DNA of 37,094 nucleotides from an uncultured SAR116 cluster alpha proteobacterium. Lineage in GTDB: Bacteria; Pseudomonadota; Alphaproteobacteria; Puniceispirillales; Marisalimonadaceae. This document shows, piece after piece, positions 28,688 through 37,094 of this stretch (position 1 is its first letter; every line of letters begins with the position of its first letter). The stretch lies in NCBI GenBank assembly GCA_902619805.1, contig CACNGC010000015.1:1-37094 (forward strand). The letters run 5' to 3'. The notes under the pieces are model-generated. The model saw only the letters and a list, made by a program, of their open reading frames with translations, did no database searches and was not told the origin of the DNA. The translations under genes and the position numbers were made by a program.

Positions 28688-29197
28688 TTATTCGTCTTTA
28701 TGGATTTTTTCCATTTTTTCATGTCGTTCTTGTGCATCAACACTTAGCGATGCAATTGGCCTAGCTTTCAAACGACCTAGTCCAATTGGTTCACCTGTTT
28801 CTTCACAATATCCGTATGTTTTTAAATCTATTCTTCTTAAAGCAGCGTCGATTTTACTAATAAGTTTTCTTTCTCTATCTCTAGTTCGTAACTGAATTGA
28901 AGCATCAGACTCTACCTGAGCTCTATCAGCCATATCAGGTCTTTGCAAACCTTCAGCAGATAAAGTGCCCTTGGTATCAGTTGCTTCTTCAAGCAATTCT
29001 AATTTCCAATTAAGTAATTTTTGTCTAAAATACTCTAGTTGGTTGTCATTCATAAACTCTTCATCAACAGAGGGAATGTAATTTTCTGGAAGAACTATCC
29101 TGTTTCCAAGTAAACCACCTCTATCAGCACCATTTTCAAATTTTTCATCTATTGTTTCTAGTAACTTTTTTGACGAACTCAATTTTACATTTCCCAA
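28688..29197 (-). CDS. dksA: RNA polymerase-binding protein DksA
   Basis: A 169-residue DksA/TraR-family factor that enters the RNA polymerase secondary channel and works with ppGpp. The coiled-coil tip motif DxxDxA is intact (Asp88, Asp91, Ala93 in RPDMADRA). The zinc-finger region is degenerate: of the four cysteines of E. coli DksA only Cys131 remains; the others are Thr134, Ser152 and Ala155 (YCEETGEPIGLGRL, SLSVDAQE). This loss is known among alphaproteobacterial DksA proteins. The start appears to be TTG at 29195-29197 without a good Shine-Dalgarno; an in-frame TTG five codons later is an alternative. It lies upstream of recA with its own likely promoter. Confidence 0.92.
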   Translation of the reverse strand: MGNVKLSSSKKLLETIDEKFENGADRGGLLGNRIVLPENYIPSVDEEFMNDNQLEYFRQKLLNWKLELLEEATDTKGTLSAEGLQRPDMADRAQVESDASIQLRTRDRERKLISKIDAALRRIDLKTYGYCEETGEPIGLGRLKARPIASLSVDAQERHEKMEKIHKDE

Positions 29198-29213
29198 AAA
29201 TTAAAATATGTTT

Positions 29214-29241
29214 GTTATATAAAAACTTAAAAAAAGTTCAA
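29214..29241 (-). promoter_or_regulatory. possible dksA promoter
   Basis: Minus strand TTGAAC (29236-29241), 16 bases, then TATAAC (29214-29219), with a short leader to the dksA start. The -10 matches five of six consensus bases, the -35 four of six. Confidence 0.4.
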
Positions 29242-29358
29242 GCACGAAAATAAAAATTTAATTTTTGCTTAAAATCTGTGCTAAAAAATTTAGTAAATAA
29301 TAAGTTGAAAATTTTAAACATAGTATTATTTAAGTCATATAAACATACAGGTAAATAA

Positions 29359-30579
29359 TTGAATTATTCGGATATATTTAAATCATCCTTAAATAAACTC
29401 AAAATCGAGGGTAGATACAGACATTTCAATGAAATTGAAAGAAAAGTAGGTAAGCACCCCAATGCTTTTTGGATATCAGATACAAAAAAAAATGATATAA
29501 TTGTCTGGTGTTCAAATGATTATCTAGGAATGAGTCAAAATAAACTTGTCATAAACTCTATGATAAACTCGGTTAAAAGAATGGGAACAGGTTCAGGCGG
29601 AACACGCAATATATCTGGAAACAGTAATGCTATTGTACAATTAGAAAATGAACTGGCTGATTTTCATTTAAAAGAAAAGGCAGTAGTATTTTCATCTGGG
29701 TATGTAGCAAATGAATCAACAATAAGCACTCTTCTCAATTTGTTAAAGGACGCAGTTGTTTTTTCTGATGAAAAAAATCATGCATCAATAATTTCTGGTA
29801 TAAAAAAATCAAAAGCTTCAAAAGAAATTTTCAAACATAATGATTTGAACCATTTGGAAGTTTTAATAAAAAAATATCCCGCAAAAAAACCAAAAGTGAT
29901 TATATTTGAATCCATTTACTCTATGGACGGTGATTTTGGAGATATTTGTGGAATATCTAAAATAGCTAAAAAATATAACGCATTAACTTATTTAGATGAG
30001 GTTCACGCTGTTGGGATGTATGGAAAAAAAGGATCAGGCGTGACTGAAGAGTTAGGATTACAAAATTCTATTGATATAATTCAAGGGACATTAGGTAAAG
30101 CATTTGGAACAATGGGTGGGTATATTGCATCTTCAAACATAATCTGCGATGCTATACGAAGTTATGCTAGTGGTTATATATTTACCACAGCATTACCACC
30201 TGCACTTCTAAAGGCTGCAAACACTTCTATCTCTTATTTAAAAAAATCTGATAAAGAAAGAAAGTTACAAAGAAAAAATACAATTTTACTCAAAAAATAT
30301 CTGGCCAAAGAAAACATAAATTTTATTGATAATAAGAGTCACATAGTTCCAATAATGGTAAATAACCCTATAAGATGTAAAGAAATTAGTAATATTTTAT
30401 TAAATGAGTTTAAACATTACATACAGCCAATTAATTATCCAACTGTTCCGGTTGGCACAGAAAGATTAAGAGTTACACCAGGGCCTTTACATACAGAAAA
30501 AATGATTTCTGATTTAACTATTGCACTTAAATATGCTTTCAAAAAAACTGAAAAAGATAATTATTCAAAAATTGCATAA
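29359..30579 (+). CDS. hemA: 5-aminolevulinate synthase
   Basis: A 406-residue PLP enzyme that condenses glycine with succinyl-CoA, the C4 (Shemin) entry to heme, characteristic of Alphaproteobacteria. Seen: N-terminal [46 protein letters not shown], the [12 protein letters not shown] strand with the PLP-interacting Asp and His, and [14 protein letters not shown] with the Schiff-base Lys near 247. The start is TTG with AGG seven bases upstream; the next ATG would cut into the conserved domain. hemH follows after 20 bases, so the first and last heme steps share a likely operon. No heme-regulatory Cys-Pro motif stands out. Confidence 0.97.
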   Translation: MNYSDIFKSSLNKLKIEGRYRHFNEIERKVGKHPNAFWISDTKKNDIIVWCSNDYLGMSQNKLVINSMINSVKRMGTGSGGTRNISGNSNAIVQLENELADFHLKEKAVVFSSGYVANESTISTLLNLLKDAVVFSDEKNHASIISGIKKSKASKEIFKHNDLNHLEVLIKKYPAKKPKVIIFESIYSMDGDFGDICGISKIAKKYNALTYLDEVHAVGMYGKKGSGVTEELGLQNSIDIIQGTLGKAFGTMGGYIASSNIICDAIRSYASGYIFTTALPPALLKAANTSISYLKKSDKERKLQRKNTILLKKYLAKENINFIDNKSHIVPIMVNNPIRCKEISNILLNEFKHYIQPINYPTVPVGTERLRVTPGPLHTEKMISDLTIALKYAFKKTEKDNYSKIA

Positions 30580-30599
30580 TAATTTTAAAAGATATTAAA

Positions 30600-31631
30600 T
30601 TGACTATTATAAAAAAACCTAATGATCACCCAGTTTTTCCTGATAAAAATAAGATTGGGGTATTACTTGTTAATCTAGGAACTCCTGATGGCACTGATTA
30701 TTGGTCTATGAGAAAATATTTAAAACAATTTCTTATGGACAAGAGAGTTGTAGATCTTTTTCGACCTTTATGGTGGTTAATTTTAAATGGACCTATACTT
30801 ACATTCAGGCCGTCAAAATCTGGAAAAGCTTACAAAAAAATTTGGGATGAAAAAAACCATGGATCACCATTAAGAGGGTTTACAATTAAACAAACAAACA
30901 AAATACAAAATTCTTTTAAAAACAACCCCAATATTTTCATAGACTATGCAATGAGATATGGAAACCCAGGAATAGAAACAATTTTAAATAAAATGACAAA
31001 AAATGGATGTTCAAAAATTCTTTTAGTTCCACTTTATCCTCAGTATGCAGCCAGCACTACTGCAACTGTTAAGGATGAAGTTTTTAAATGGTTGTTAAAA
31101 CAAAGATGGCAACCAGATATCCGAACAGTATCTCCTTGGTTTGATAATAAAAATTACATAAAAGCTTTAGCTTTAACTATTAAAAAACATTTAAAAGATA
31201 GAGATAAAATAGACAAGTTAGTTATATCTTTCCATGGTATACCCAAGAGATATTTCATGGCTGGTGATCCGTATCATTGTCATTGTATTAAAACTGCCAG
31301 ATTACTTAAAGAAGAATTAAAATGGCCACAAAATAAAGTTTTAGTTACTTTTCAATCTAGATTCGGCCCTGAACCATGGCTTCAACCCTATACTGACGAA
31401 ACAATTGTAGAATTAGCTAAACAAGGGTCTAAAAATATAGCTTTAATTGCTCCAGGTTTCATATCTGATTGTCTAGAAACACTTGAAGAATTAAATGTTG
31501 AGGCAAGAGAATTATTTTTTGAGAATGGTGGAAAAACTTTTCAATATATTCCTTGTTTAAATGATAACGAAAATTCAATTAAATTTTTAAATGAAATAGT
31601 TAAACAAAATTTATTAGGCTGGAATAATTAG
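30600..31631 (+). CDS. hemH: ferrochelatase
   Basis: A 343-residue enzyme that inserts Fe(II) into protoporphyrin IX, the last step of heme synthesis. Seen: IGVLLVNLGTPDGTDYWSMRKYLKQFL at the N-terminus, VPLYPQYAASTTATV, the catalytic His in VISFHGIPKRYFMAGDPYHCHC (near 206), FQSRFGPEPWLQPYTDE and PGFISDCLETLEE. A few Cys residues are present, but the usual C-terminal [2Fe-2S] ligand set is not obvious. TTG start with no clear Shine-Dalgarno, 20 bases after hemA, so translation may be coupled to hemA. Confidence 0.96.
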   Translation: MTIIKKPNDHPVFPDKNKIGVLLVNLGTPDGTDYWSMRKYLKQFLMDKRVVDLFRPLWWLILNGPILTFRPSKSGKAYKKIWDEKNHGSPLRGFTIKQTNKIQNSFKNNPNIFIDYAMRYGNPGIETILNKMTKNGCSKILLVPLYPQYAASTTATVKDEVFKWLLKQRWQPDIRTVSPWFDNKNYIKALALTIKKHLKDRDKIDKLVISFHGIPKRYFMAGDPYHCHCIKTARLLKEELKWPQNKVLVTFQSRFGPEPWLQPYTDETIVELAKQGSKNIALIAPGFISDCLETLEELNVEARELFFENGGKTFQYIPCLNDNENSIKFLNEIVKQNLLGWNN

Positions 31632-31675
31632 ATATAATAAATTTTAGAGCAAATTTCAAATTGATAAAGTTATTA

Positions 31676-31704
31676 TTTACATTTCAAATATTAACCCTTA
31701 TAAA
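31676..31704 (+). promoter_or_regulatory. sigma70-type promoter for tRNA-Gly
   Basis: TTTACA (31676-31681), 17-base spacer, TATAAA (31699-31704); each hexamer matches five of six consensus bases. The -10 ends ten bases before the mature tRNA. Confidence 0.65.
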
Positions 31705-31714
31705 ATAAAATTAT

Positions 31715-31788
31715 GCGGGTATTGTGTAGTGGTAAGACCTTAGCCTTCCAAGCTAATGACGCGAGTTCGATTCTCGCTACCCGCTCCA
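31715..31788 (+). tRNA. tRNA-Gly (anticodon TCC)
   Basis: Acceptor GCGGGTA/TACCCGC, D arm with GTGTAGTGGTAAGAC, anticodon stem TTAGC/GCTAA around loop CTTCCAA (anticodon TCC), T arm GCGAGTTCGATTCTCGC, discriminator T as usual for Gly, CCA encoded at 31786-31788. Confidence 0.97.
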
Positions 31789-31846
31789 TCTCATGTAATT
31801 CAATCGCCCTAAGTAGTTGATATGTAAGCTCTACCCTCATTTAATG

Positions 31847-32722
31847 TTAGATTACTCTTCTGTTTTGCTGTAATAGGAGGGTAAAAAAAACACTTAATAA
31901 TATAACCAAACCTCCAAATATAGTAATTAAAGATGGATTTTTTTCATACCATAAAAAATTCAAAATAATAGAAATTGGGGGAATTAAATAAAGAAACAAC
32001 GAAGCTTTATTGGCACCATAATAACCAACTGAATAGGTCCATGTTAAGTAACCTAATGCAGTAGGAAATAATGCCAACCATAAATATGTTAATTTAATTT
32101 CATTAGTAGATTGAGAAATAAAATCATAAGTTTCTGGGAACCAAAATAACATGGGTATGGTTCCAAAAATTATTGTATATGCATTAGAAGTAATTGTACC
32201 ATATATTACTACTAGAGGTTTTATTATATGAAAATAGATTGCAGTCAAAATAGCAGCAAATAATATCAAGCTTGATCCACTTCCTAAATTTAAGCCACCC
32301 TCTTGATCAAAAGATATAAAACCAACCCCAAACATACAAATAATTATTCCTAACCAATGTATATATGAAACCTTTTGTTTCAAAATAAAAAAGCCAATTA
32401 AAGCAGTAAATAATGGGTTACAATTGACAATGAAGCTACCTGCCCCAGCTGAAACACTTTCTTGTCCATGGTTAAGAAATAAATTATATAAAAAAATTCC
32501 AATAAACCCTGCAAAAAAATAGCGTAATAAGTGGTTTAATTTTACCTTTTGTTTATTGTTAATTATGCACCAAATAACAGCTAGAAAAGCTGCCAAAGAA
32601 AACCTTCCTGCTGCCAAGATGAAAGGACTTGATGTTTCTAAAAGAAACGACATTGCTGGAAATGAAGATCCCCAGAAAAAAACAGTACAAAATATAGCTA
32701 ACATTGGAACTATTTTTTTCAT
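31847..32722 (-). CDS. EamA/DMT-family transporter
   Basis: A 291-residue membrane protein of the drug/metabolite transporter superfamily with about ten hydrophobic helices in two EamA repeats. The first repeat opens MLAIFCTVFFWGSSFPAMSFLL, with the family's WGSSFP. The second starts near residue 150 (SLILFAAILTAIYFHIIKPL) and ends with YLIPPISIILNFLWYEKNP before the last helix. Such proteins export amino acids, nucleotides or other metabolites, but the substrate cannot be read from sequence. ATG start. It lies 22 bases downstream of the solute-binding-domain gene on the same strand, so the two are probably cotranscribed. Confidence 0.9.
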   Translation of the reverse strand: MKKIVPMLAIFCTVFFWGSSFPAMSFLLETSSPFILAAGRFSLAAFLAVIWCIINNKQKVKLNHLLRYFFAGFIGIFLYNLFLNHGQESVSAGAGSFIVNCNPLFTALIGFFILKQKVSYIHWLGIIICMFGVGFISFDQEGGLNLGSGSSLILFAAILTAIYFHIIKPLVVIYGTITSNAYTIIFGTIPMLFWFPETYDFISQSTNEIKLTYLWLALFPTALGYLTWTYSVGYYGANKASLFLYLIPPISIILNFLWYEKNPSLITIFGGLVILLSVFFTLLLQQNRRVI

Positions 32723-32744
32723 TAATTGTACAATTATAAATCTC

Positions 32745-33470
32745 CTAGTTTTTAGGGAGGGATAATTTACCTAAGACATTATATTTAGATAAAAGGTTTT
32801 TAACAAAACCATTTTCTATATTTTTTTTTACAAAATTATTTATAAAATTTTCAGCTTCTAAATTTCCAGGTTTGCTTCCAATACACTGATTTATATAAGT
32901 AAATGACTCATTAAATATATAGCAGTCAGTAGTTTTTTTTATTTCATCAACTAATTTAGGTCTTAATCCAGCCAATACTTCGTATTTATTTTCTTGAAAA
33001 ATTGCAAAAGATTCATCTATAGATTTTGCTCTTATTAAATCTGCATTTTTTATATTTTCTGTTAACCAAAGATCATATGCACTTCTTTCGGCGACGGCAA
33101 TTTTAATTCCTTTTTTATCAACATCTTTAAATGTTTTAATATTAAGTCCATTCCTAATTAGGAAAGTTGATTCTATATTAGTGTATGGCAGACTAAATGT
33201 AATTGATTTGGCTCTTGCTGGTTCATTTGCAATATTTCCAATATCCCAGACATCTTGTGAAATTGCATCTGCAAGTTCGCCAGGTCTATTAAAAGTAATT
33301 AATTTAATATCTACATTCAATTCTTTAGCAAGTGCTCTTGCCATGTCTGGAGAAACTCCTTGCGGATCACCATTACTCTCTTTACCCGTAACTAATAAAA
33401 AGTTACTTAAATTTATAGCAGCTCTAAGGTATCCTTTGGGAGCTAATTGTTTTATGACATTTTCTATCAA
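32745..33470 (-). CDS. solute-binding (SBP family 3-like) domain protein without signal peptide
   Basis: A 241-residue protein resembling amino-acid-binding proteins of ABC importers. Seen: LAPKGYLRAAINLSNFLLVT, GVSPDMARALAKELNVDIKLITF, then DIGNIANEPARAKSITFSLPYTNIESTFLIRNG, and the hinge-like KGIKIAVAERSAYDLWLTENI. There is no hydrophobic leader or lipobox: the frame opens directly with MIENVIKQLAPKGYLR from a TTG, and no upstream in-frame leader was offered by the sequence track I used. No permease or ATPase gene is nearby. It may be a cytoplasmic ligand-binding protein, or its leader may have been lost. It is 22 bases upstream of the EamA transporter. Confidence 0.8.
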   Translation of the reverse strand: MIENVIKQLAPKGYLRAAINLSNFLLVTGKESNGDPQGVSPDMARALAKELNVDIKLITFNRPGELADAISQDVWDIGNIANEPARAKSITFSLPYTNIESTFLIRNGLNIKTFKDVDKKGIKIAVAERSAYDLWLTENIKNADLIRAKSIDESFAIFQENKYEVLAGLRPKLVDEIKKTTDCYIFNESFTYINQCIGSKPGNLEAENFINNFVKKNIENGFVKNLLSKYNVLGKLSLPKN

Positions 33471-33676
33471 AATAAACGCTCAAATAAATTGTCTATAATT
33501 ATTTTATACACTCAAAAAATTTGATTATAAACTGAAATATAATTAATTTATTTGTTACAACAAAAGATAAGTTTTTAAAATTTAAGCAAATTTAATTTTA
33601 TTTGGATATTTTTCATACATTTTTTGTGTTTTAGAAAAAAATTACTAAATTAATTTTTATTATATAGGGGGATGAT
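33471..33676. other. longest intergenic stretch, divergent SBP-like gene / amtB
   Basis: 206 bases of very AT-rich DNA between the divergent signal-less SBP gene and amtB. The only structure I see is a perfect 6+6 palindrome, TTTGTT-AC-AACAAA (33551-33564). No sigma54 GG-N10-GC element and no convincing -35/-10 pair was found, which is notable because amtB is usually nitrogen-regulated. Confidence 0.6.
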
Positions 33677-34983
33677 ATGGATTTTTTTACTTCCAGAAAT
33701 AAAATTAACTTTTTTAGTGTATTTTCTTTTTTATTCTTGACGATGATTTCGTTTCCAGCTTTTGCTGAAATTAATAATGGTGATTCAGCCTGGATTTTGA
33801 CCTCAACTGCTCTAGTATTATTTATGACTTTACCAGGTTTAGCTCTATTCTATGCAGGATTGGTAAACTCAAAAAATGTTGTATCAGTATTAATGCAACA
33901 TTTCTCCCTTGCATGTGTAGTATCTATTATTTGGGTAGTTGTAGGTTATAGTTTAGCGTTTTATAAGGGAAATGCATGGATTGGTGGGTTTGGTAACATG
34001 TTTATGAATTCAATTGAATTAGAAACATCATCTGGGAGCATACCTGAAAGCATTTTTGCAACATTCCAAATGACTTTTGCAATCATTACCCCTGCTCTAA
34101 TGATAGGTGCGTTTGTAGAAAGAATTAAGTTTTCAGCAATGTTAATTTTTTTAAGTCTTTGGGTTTTAATTGTATATGTTCCCGTAACGCATTGGGTTTG
34201 GGGAGGTGGTATTTTGTCATCTTGGGGAACAATGGACTTTGCTGGAGGCATTGTTGTGCATGCAACAGCTGGTACAGCAGCTTTAGTTACTGCCTTAACA
34301 CTTGGTAAGAGAAGAGGTTTTCCAAAATCTATTACTCCACCACATAGCCCTATATTGACTATGATAGGAGCTTCTATGTTATGGATTGGAGATGGTTTGG
34401 CTTTAATGCTGGTTCAGCTTTAGGTGCTAATGGAGGCGCGGGAATGGCTATGTTAGTCACACATATATCTGCTGCAACCGCCTCATTAGTTTGGATGTTT
34501 ATTGAATGGAAAAGATTTTGTAAACCATCTTTAATTGGCATAGTTACTGGAATGGTGGCTGGACTTGCTACTGTTACACCTGCTTCAGGTTACATAGGTG
34601 TGCCCGGAGGTCTTATTTTAGGATTTTTAGGTGGCCTGCTATGTTACCTTGCTGTTGATTACATCAGAGGCAAACTTCAAATAGATGATAGCCTTGATGT
34701 TTTTGCGGTTCACGGCGTAGGGGGTATAATAGGTACACTACTTGTTGCATTTTTAGCAACCTCTTCATTCTCTGGATTAGGTCTTGCTGAAGGACAAACA
34801 GGAATATCTCAATTTATAATACAGCTTAAAGCAGTTGCCCTTACTGTAGTTTGGACGTCTTTCTTTACATATTTAATTTTAAAACTAACCTCTTTAATTG
34901 TGTCATTAAGAGTAGACGAACAAGAAGAAATTGAAGGTTTAGACTTGCGTTCTCACGGAGAAAAAGGATATCATTCAGATTAG
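33677..34983 (+). pseudogene. amtB: ammonium transporter AmtB, interrupted by a 2-base frameshift
   Basis: An Amt/Rh-family ammonium channel, about 434 residues if joined. The first frame (33677-34423) has a cleavable leader ending FPAFA and then GDSAWILTSTALVLFMTLPGLALFYAGLV, through the pore His of VVHATAG to LTMIGASMLWIG. The second frame resumes at WFGFNAGSALGANGGAGMA and carries the second pore His in FAVHGVGGIIGTLL and the C-terminal tail to 34983. The break is two extra bases (GA) at about 34391-34392; removing them restores ML-WIG-WFGFNAG, the family's continuous motif. It is a real mutation, a sequencing or assembly error, or (less likely) recoding. GGGGG precedes the ATG; glnK follows after 11 bases. 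Confidence 0.88.
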
Positions 34984-34994
34984 GAGATTTCATC

Positions 34995-35333
34995 ATGAAA
35001 TACTTTATTGCGATTATAAAACCTTTTAAACTTGATGATGTCAGGAATGCCTTAACTGAAATTGGAGTTGAAGGATTGACTGCATCAGAGGTTCGTGGAT
35101 TTGGAAGACAAAGAGGACAAACTGAAATATATAGAGGAGCAGAATATAGTGTGTCATTTGTTCCCAAGCTTAAAATTGAAATAGCTGTTACTGATGATAT
35201 GGAAGATGCTGTTCATGAGGCTCTACTTCAAAGTGCTTGCACAGGACAAATTGGAGATGGTAAAATATTTGTCTTAGACCTTCATAGTACAACTAGAATA
35301 AGAACAGGTGAATCTGAAAATAACGCACTTTAA
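34995..35333 (+). CDS. glnK: nitrogen regulatory protein P-II (GlnK)
   Basis: A 112-residue PII protein linked to amtB, so named GlnK; in this arrangement it blocks AmtB when nitrogen is plentiful. It begins [20 protein letters not shown]; the T-loop has RGQTEIYRGAEY with the uridylylation Tyr at 51, and [14 protein letters not shown] forms the B-loop. AGGAG sits before the ATG. The frame is intact although amtB upstream is not. It converges with queG five bases away. It differs from GlnB at 10337 at many positions but has the same length and motifs. Confidence 0.96.
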   Translation: MKYFIAIIKPFKLDDVRNALTEIGVEGLTASEVRGFGRQRGQTEIYRGAEYSVSFVPKLKIEIAVTDDMEDAVHEALLQSACTGQIGDGKIFVLDLHSTTRIRTGESENNAL

Positions 35334-35338
35334 TTAAG

Positions 35339-36463
35339 TTAGATATACCATTCAGCTAACACATCTTTATTTTTTTCAAAACTTAAATGTAGTTTTTTTA
35401 TATTTTTAAGATTTTTTTTATTATCTAATTTTTGAAGTGCCCATATAGCTGCACCTCTTACTAAAAAAGATTGATCTTTTATTATTAAATTCACTAATAT
35501 CGGTATTAATTCTTTATTTTTACTGTTACCTGCCGCAATACAACAATTCCTTATGAACCTATCCCTACCTATCCTTTTTATTGGTGACCCAGTAAATTTT
35601 TTTCTAAACTCTTGATCAGAAATTTTCAATAATTCATTTAAATTAAAATTATATTTATTTTCGTTAAAATGAATTTCTTTTGTAATCTTTGCATATTTAT
35701 TCCAAGGGCAAATTGCTAAACAATCATCACACCCAAATATTCTATTTCCAATGGCTGTTCTAAATTTTTTTGGGATAGCATTTCTGTGCTCAATGGTTAA
35801 ATATGAAATACACTTTGAAGCGTCTAACTTATTTTCTTCATAAAATGCATCTGTTGGGCAAATATCAAGACATTTCGTACAAGAACCACAATAATTTTTT
35901 TCTTGTAAGTCATATTCAAAAGAATGATTTACAAGAATAATCCCTAAAAATAGCCATGATCCAAAATCTCTTGAAACTAAATTTGTATGCTTGCCTTGCC
36001 ATCCTAAACCAGACTTTTCTGCTAGAGGTTTTTCCATTAAAGGAGCTGTATCAACAAAAACTTTGATTTTAGTTTTTTTTGCTTTTGATAATTTAGAAAT
36101 TAATTTACTTGAAAATAACTTAAGTCTTCCTTTGATTATTTTATGATAATCTTTTCCCTGAGCATAAACAGAGATGTTTCCTAAATTCTTTTTATTTATT
36201 TTTTTTAAAGGATTATCTTTAGGTCCATAATTTAAACCAAGTATAATTGCAGATTTTGCCTCTTCCCATAAATTTAACGGTGATTTTCGTCTTTCGTAAC
36301 TATCTGCAAGCCAGTTCATTTCCCCATGAAAGCCTAAATTAATAAATTCTTTTAGCCTTTCGTCAGTATTTATTGGTAAATTAGTATCTGTAATTTTACA
36401 AACATCAAAATTAAATTCTTTGGCTAAATCTAGGATTATTTTTTTTTCATCAAATTTATACAT
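35339..36463 (-). CDS. queG: epoxyqueuosine reductase QueG
   Basis: A 374-residue cobalamin-dependent iron-sulfur enzyme that reduces epoxyqueuosine to queuosine in tRNA, the last step of Q synthesis. Seen: GFHGEMNWLADSYERR near residue 36, SVYAQGKDYHKIIKGRL, VFVDTAPLMEKPLAEKSGLGWQGKHTN, and two [4Fe-4S] motifs, CGSCTKCLDICPTDAF and CDDCLAICPWNKYA. A C-terminal HEAT-like repeat follows (LVNLIIKDQSFLVRGAAIWALQKL). Length is typical of the longer QueG form. It lies 26 bases downstream of tgt on the same strand, an adjacency that matches the pathway. Cobalamin must be made or imported elsewhere. Confidence 0.96.
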   Translation of the reverse strand: MYKFDEKKIILDLAKEFNFDVCKITDTNLPINTDERLKEFINLGFHGEMNWLADSYERRKSPLNLWEEAKSAIILGLNYGPKDNPLKKINKKNLGNISVYAQGKDYHKIIKGRLKLFSSKLISKLSKAKKTKIKVFVDTAPLMEKPLAEKSGLGWQGKHTNLVSRDFGSWLFLGIILVNHSFEYDLQEKNYCGSCTKCLDICPTDAFYEENKLDASKCISYLTIEHRNAIPKKFRTAIGNRIFGCDDCLAICPWNKYAKITKEIHFNENKYNFNLNELLKISDQEFRKKFTGSPIKRIGRDRFIRNCCIAAGNSKNKELIPILVNLIIKDQSFLVRGAAIWALQKLDNKKNLKNIKKLHLSFEKNKDVLAEWYI

Positions 36464-36489
36464 ATTATAAATAATAATTATTATTAAGA

Positions 36490-37094
<605 letters not shown>

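Noticed and set aside
34381..34983. The 200-residue second half of amtB as a separate gene starting at its own ATG (34381).
   Set aside because: Its sequence continues the Amt fold exactly where the first frame stops, and no ribosome binding site precedes the ATG. It is one broken gene.

Overview
The window is AT-rich (very roughly 30% GC by eye) and densely coded, with no mobile element, CRISPR array or rRNA. Several markers place it in an alphaproteobacterium: a GcrA cell-cycle regulator, a C4-pathway 5-aminolevulinate synthase (HemA/ALAS), a DksA that has lost most of its zinc cysteines, a GTTC-N7-GTTC type LexA box at recA, and the order tig-clpP-clpX-lon-hupB-tRNA-Val. The low GC, short spacers and streamlined gene set suggest a free-living, probably marine lineage. 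Two PII proteins with glnA and amtB argue against a typical SAR11 genome, but I cannot name the taxon.

Layout. 1-2350: ferredoxin-NADP reductase (+), an atypical SDR (-), tRNA-Val (-) and a small methyltransferase (+). 2350-8950 (all -): tRNA-His, tRNA-Leu, trigger factor, ClpP, ClpX, Lon and HU, a protein-quality-control block ending in a hairpin terminator inside the convergent methyltransferase gene. 9050-15520 (all +): aminotransferase, glnB-glnA, parE and an RhlE-like helicase. 15520-21460 (all -): a close-packed run LysM protein, CDP-alcohol phosphatidyltransferase, msrB, aroE-like, gcrA, pepN. 21540-23555 (+): a LOG-family protein and a 454-residue protein I do not recognise. 23558-29197 (-): dksA, recA with an SOS promoter, alaS, aminotransferase. 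29359-31788 (+): hemA-hemH and tRNA-Gly. 31847-33470 (-): an EamA transporter and a signal-less solute-binding-domain protein. 33677-35333 (+): amtB (broken by a 2-base insertion) and glnK. 35339-37094 (-): queG and the 3' part of tgt.

Themes. Nitrogen sensing is represented twice (glnB-glnA and amtB-glnK); both PII proteins keep Tyr51. Proteostasis (tig/clpPX/lon/hupB), heme (hemA-hemH) and queuosine (tgt-queG) genes each lie together. TTG start codons are frequent: fpr, lon, LOG, dksA, hemA, hemH, one aminotransferase and the solute-binding protein. No gene-free stretch exceeds 300 bases; the longest is 33471-33676 (206 bases), in which I see only a short palindrome and no convincing promoter.

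Most of the window is ordinary core genome. The items most worth a second look are the unrecognised 454-residue protein, the amtB frameshift, the tandem LexA boxes at recA, and the AroE-like and SDR enzymes with altered active sites.
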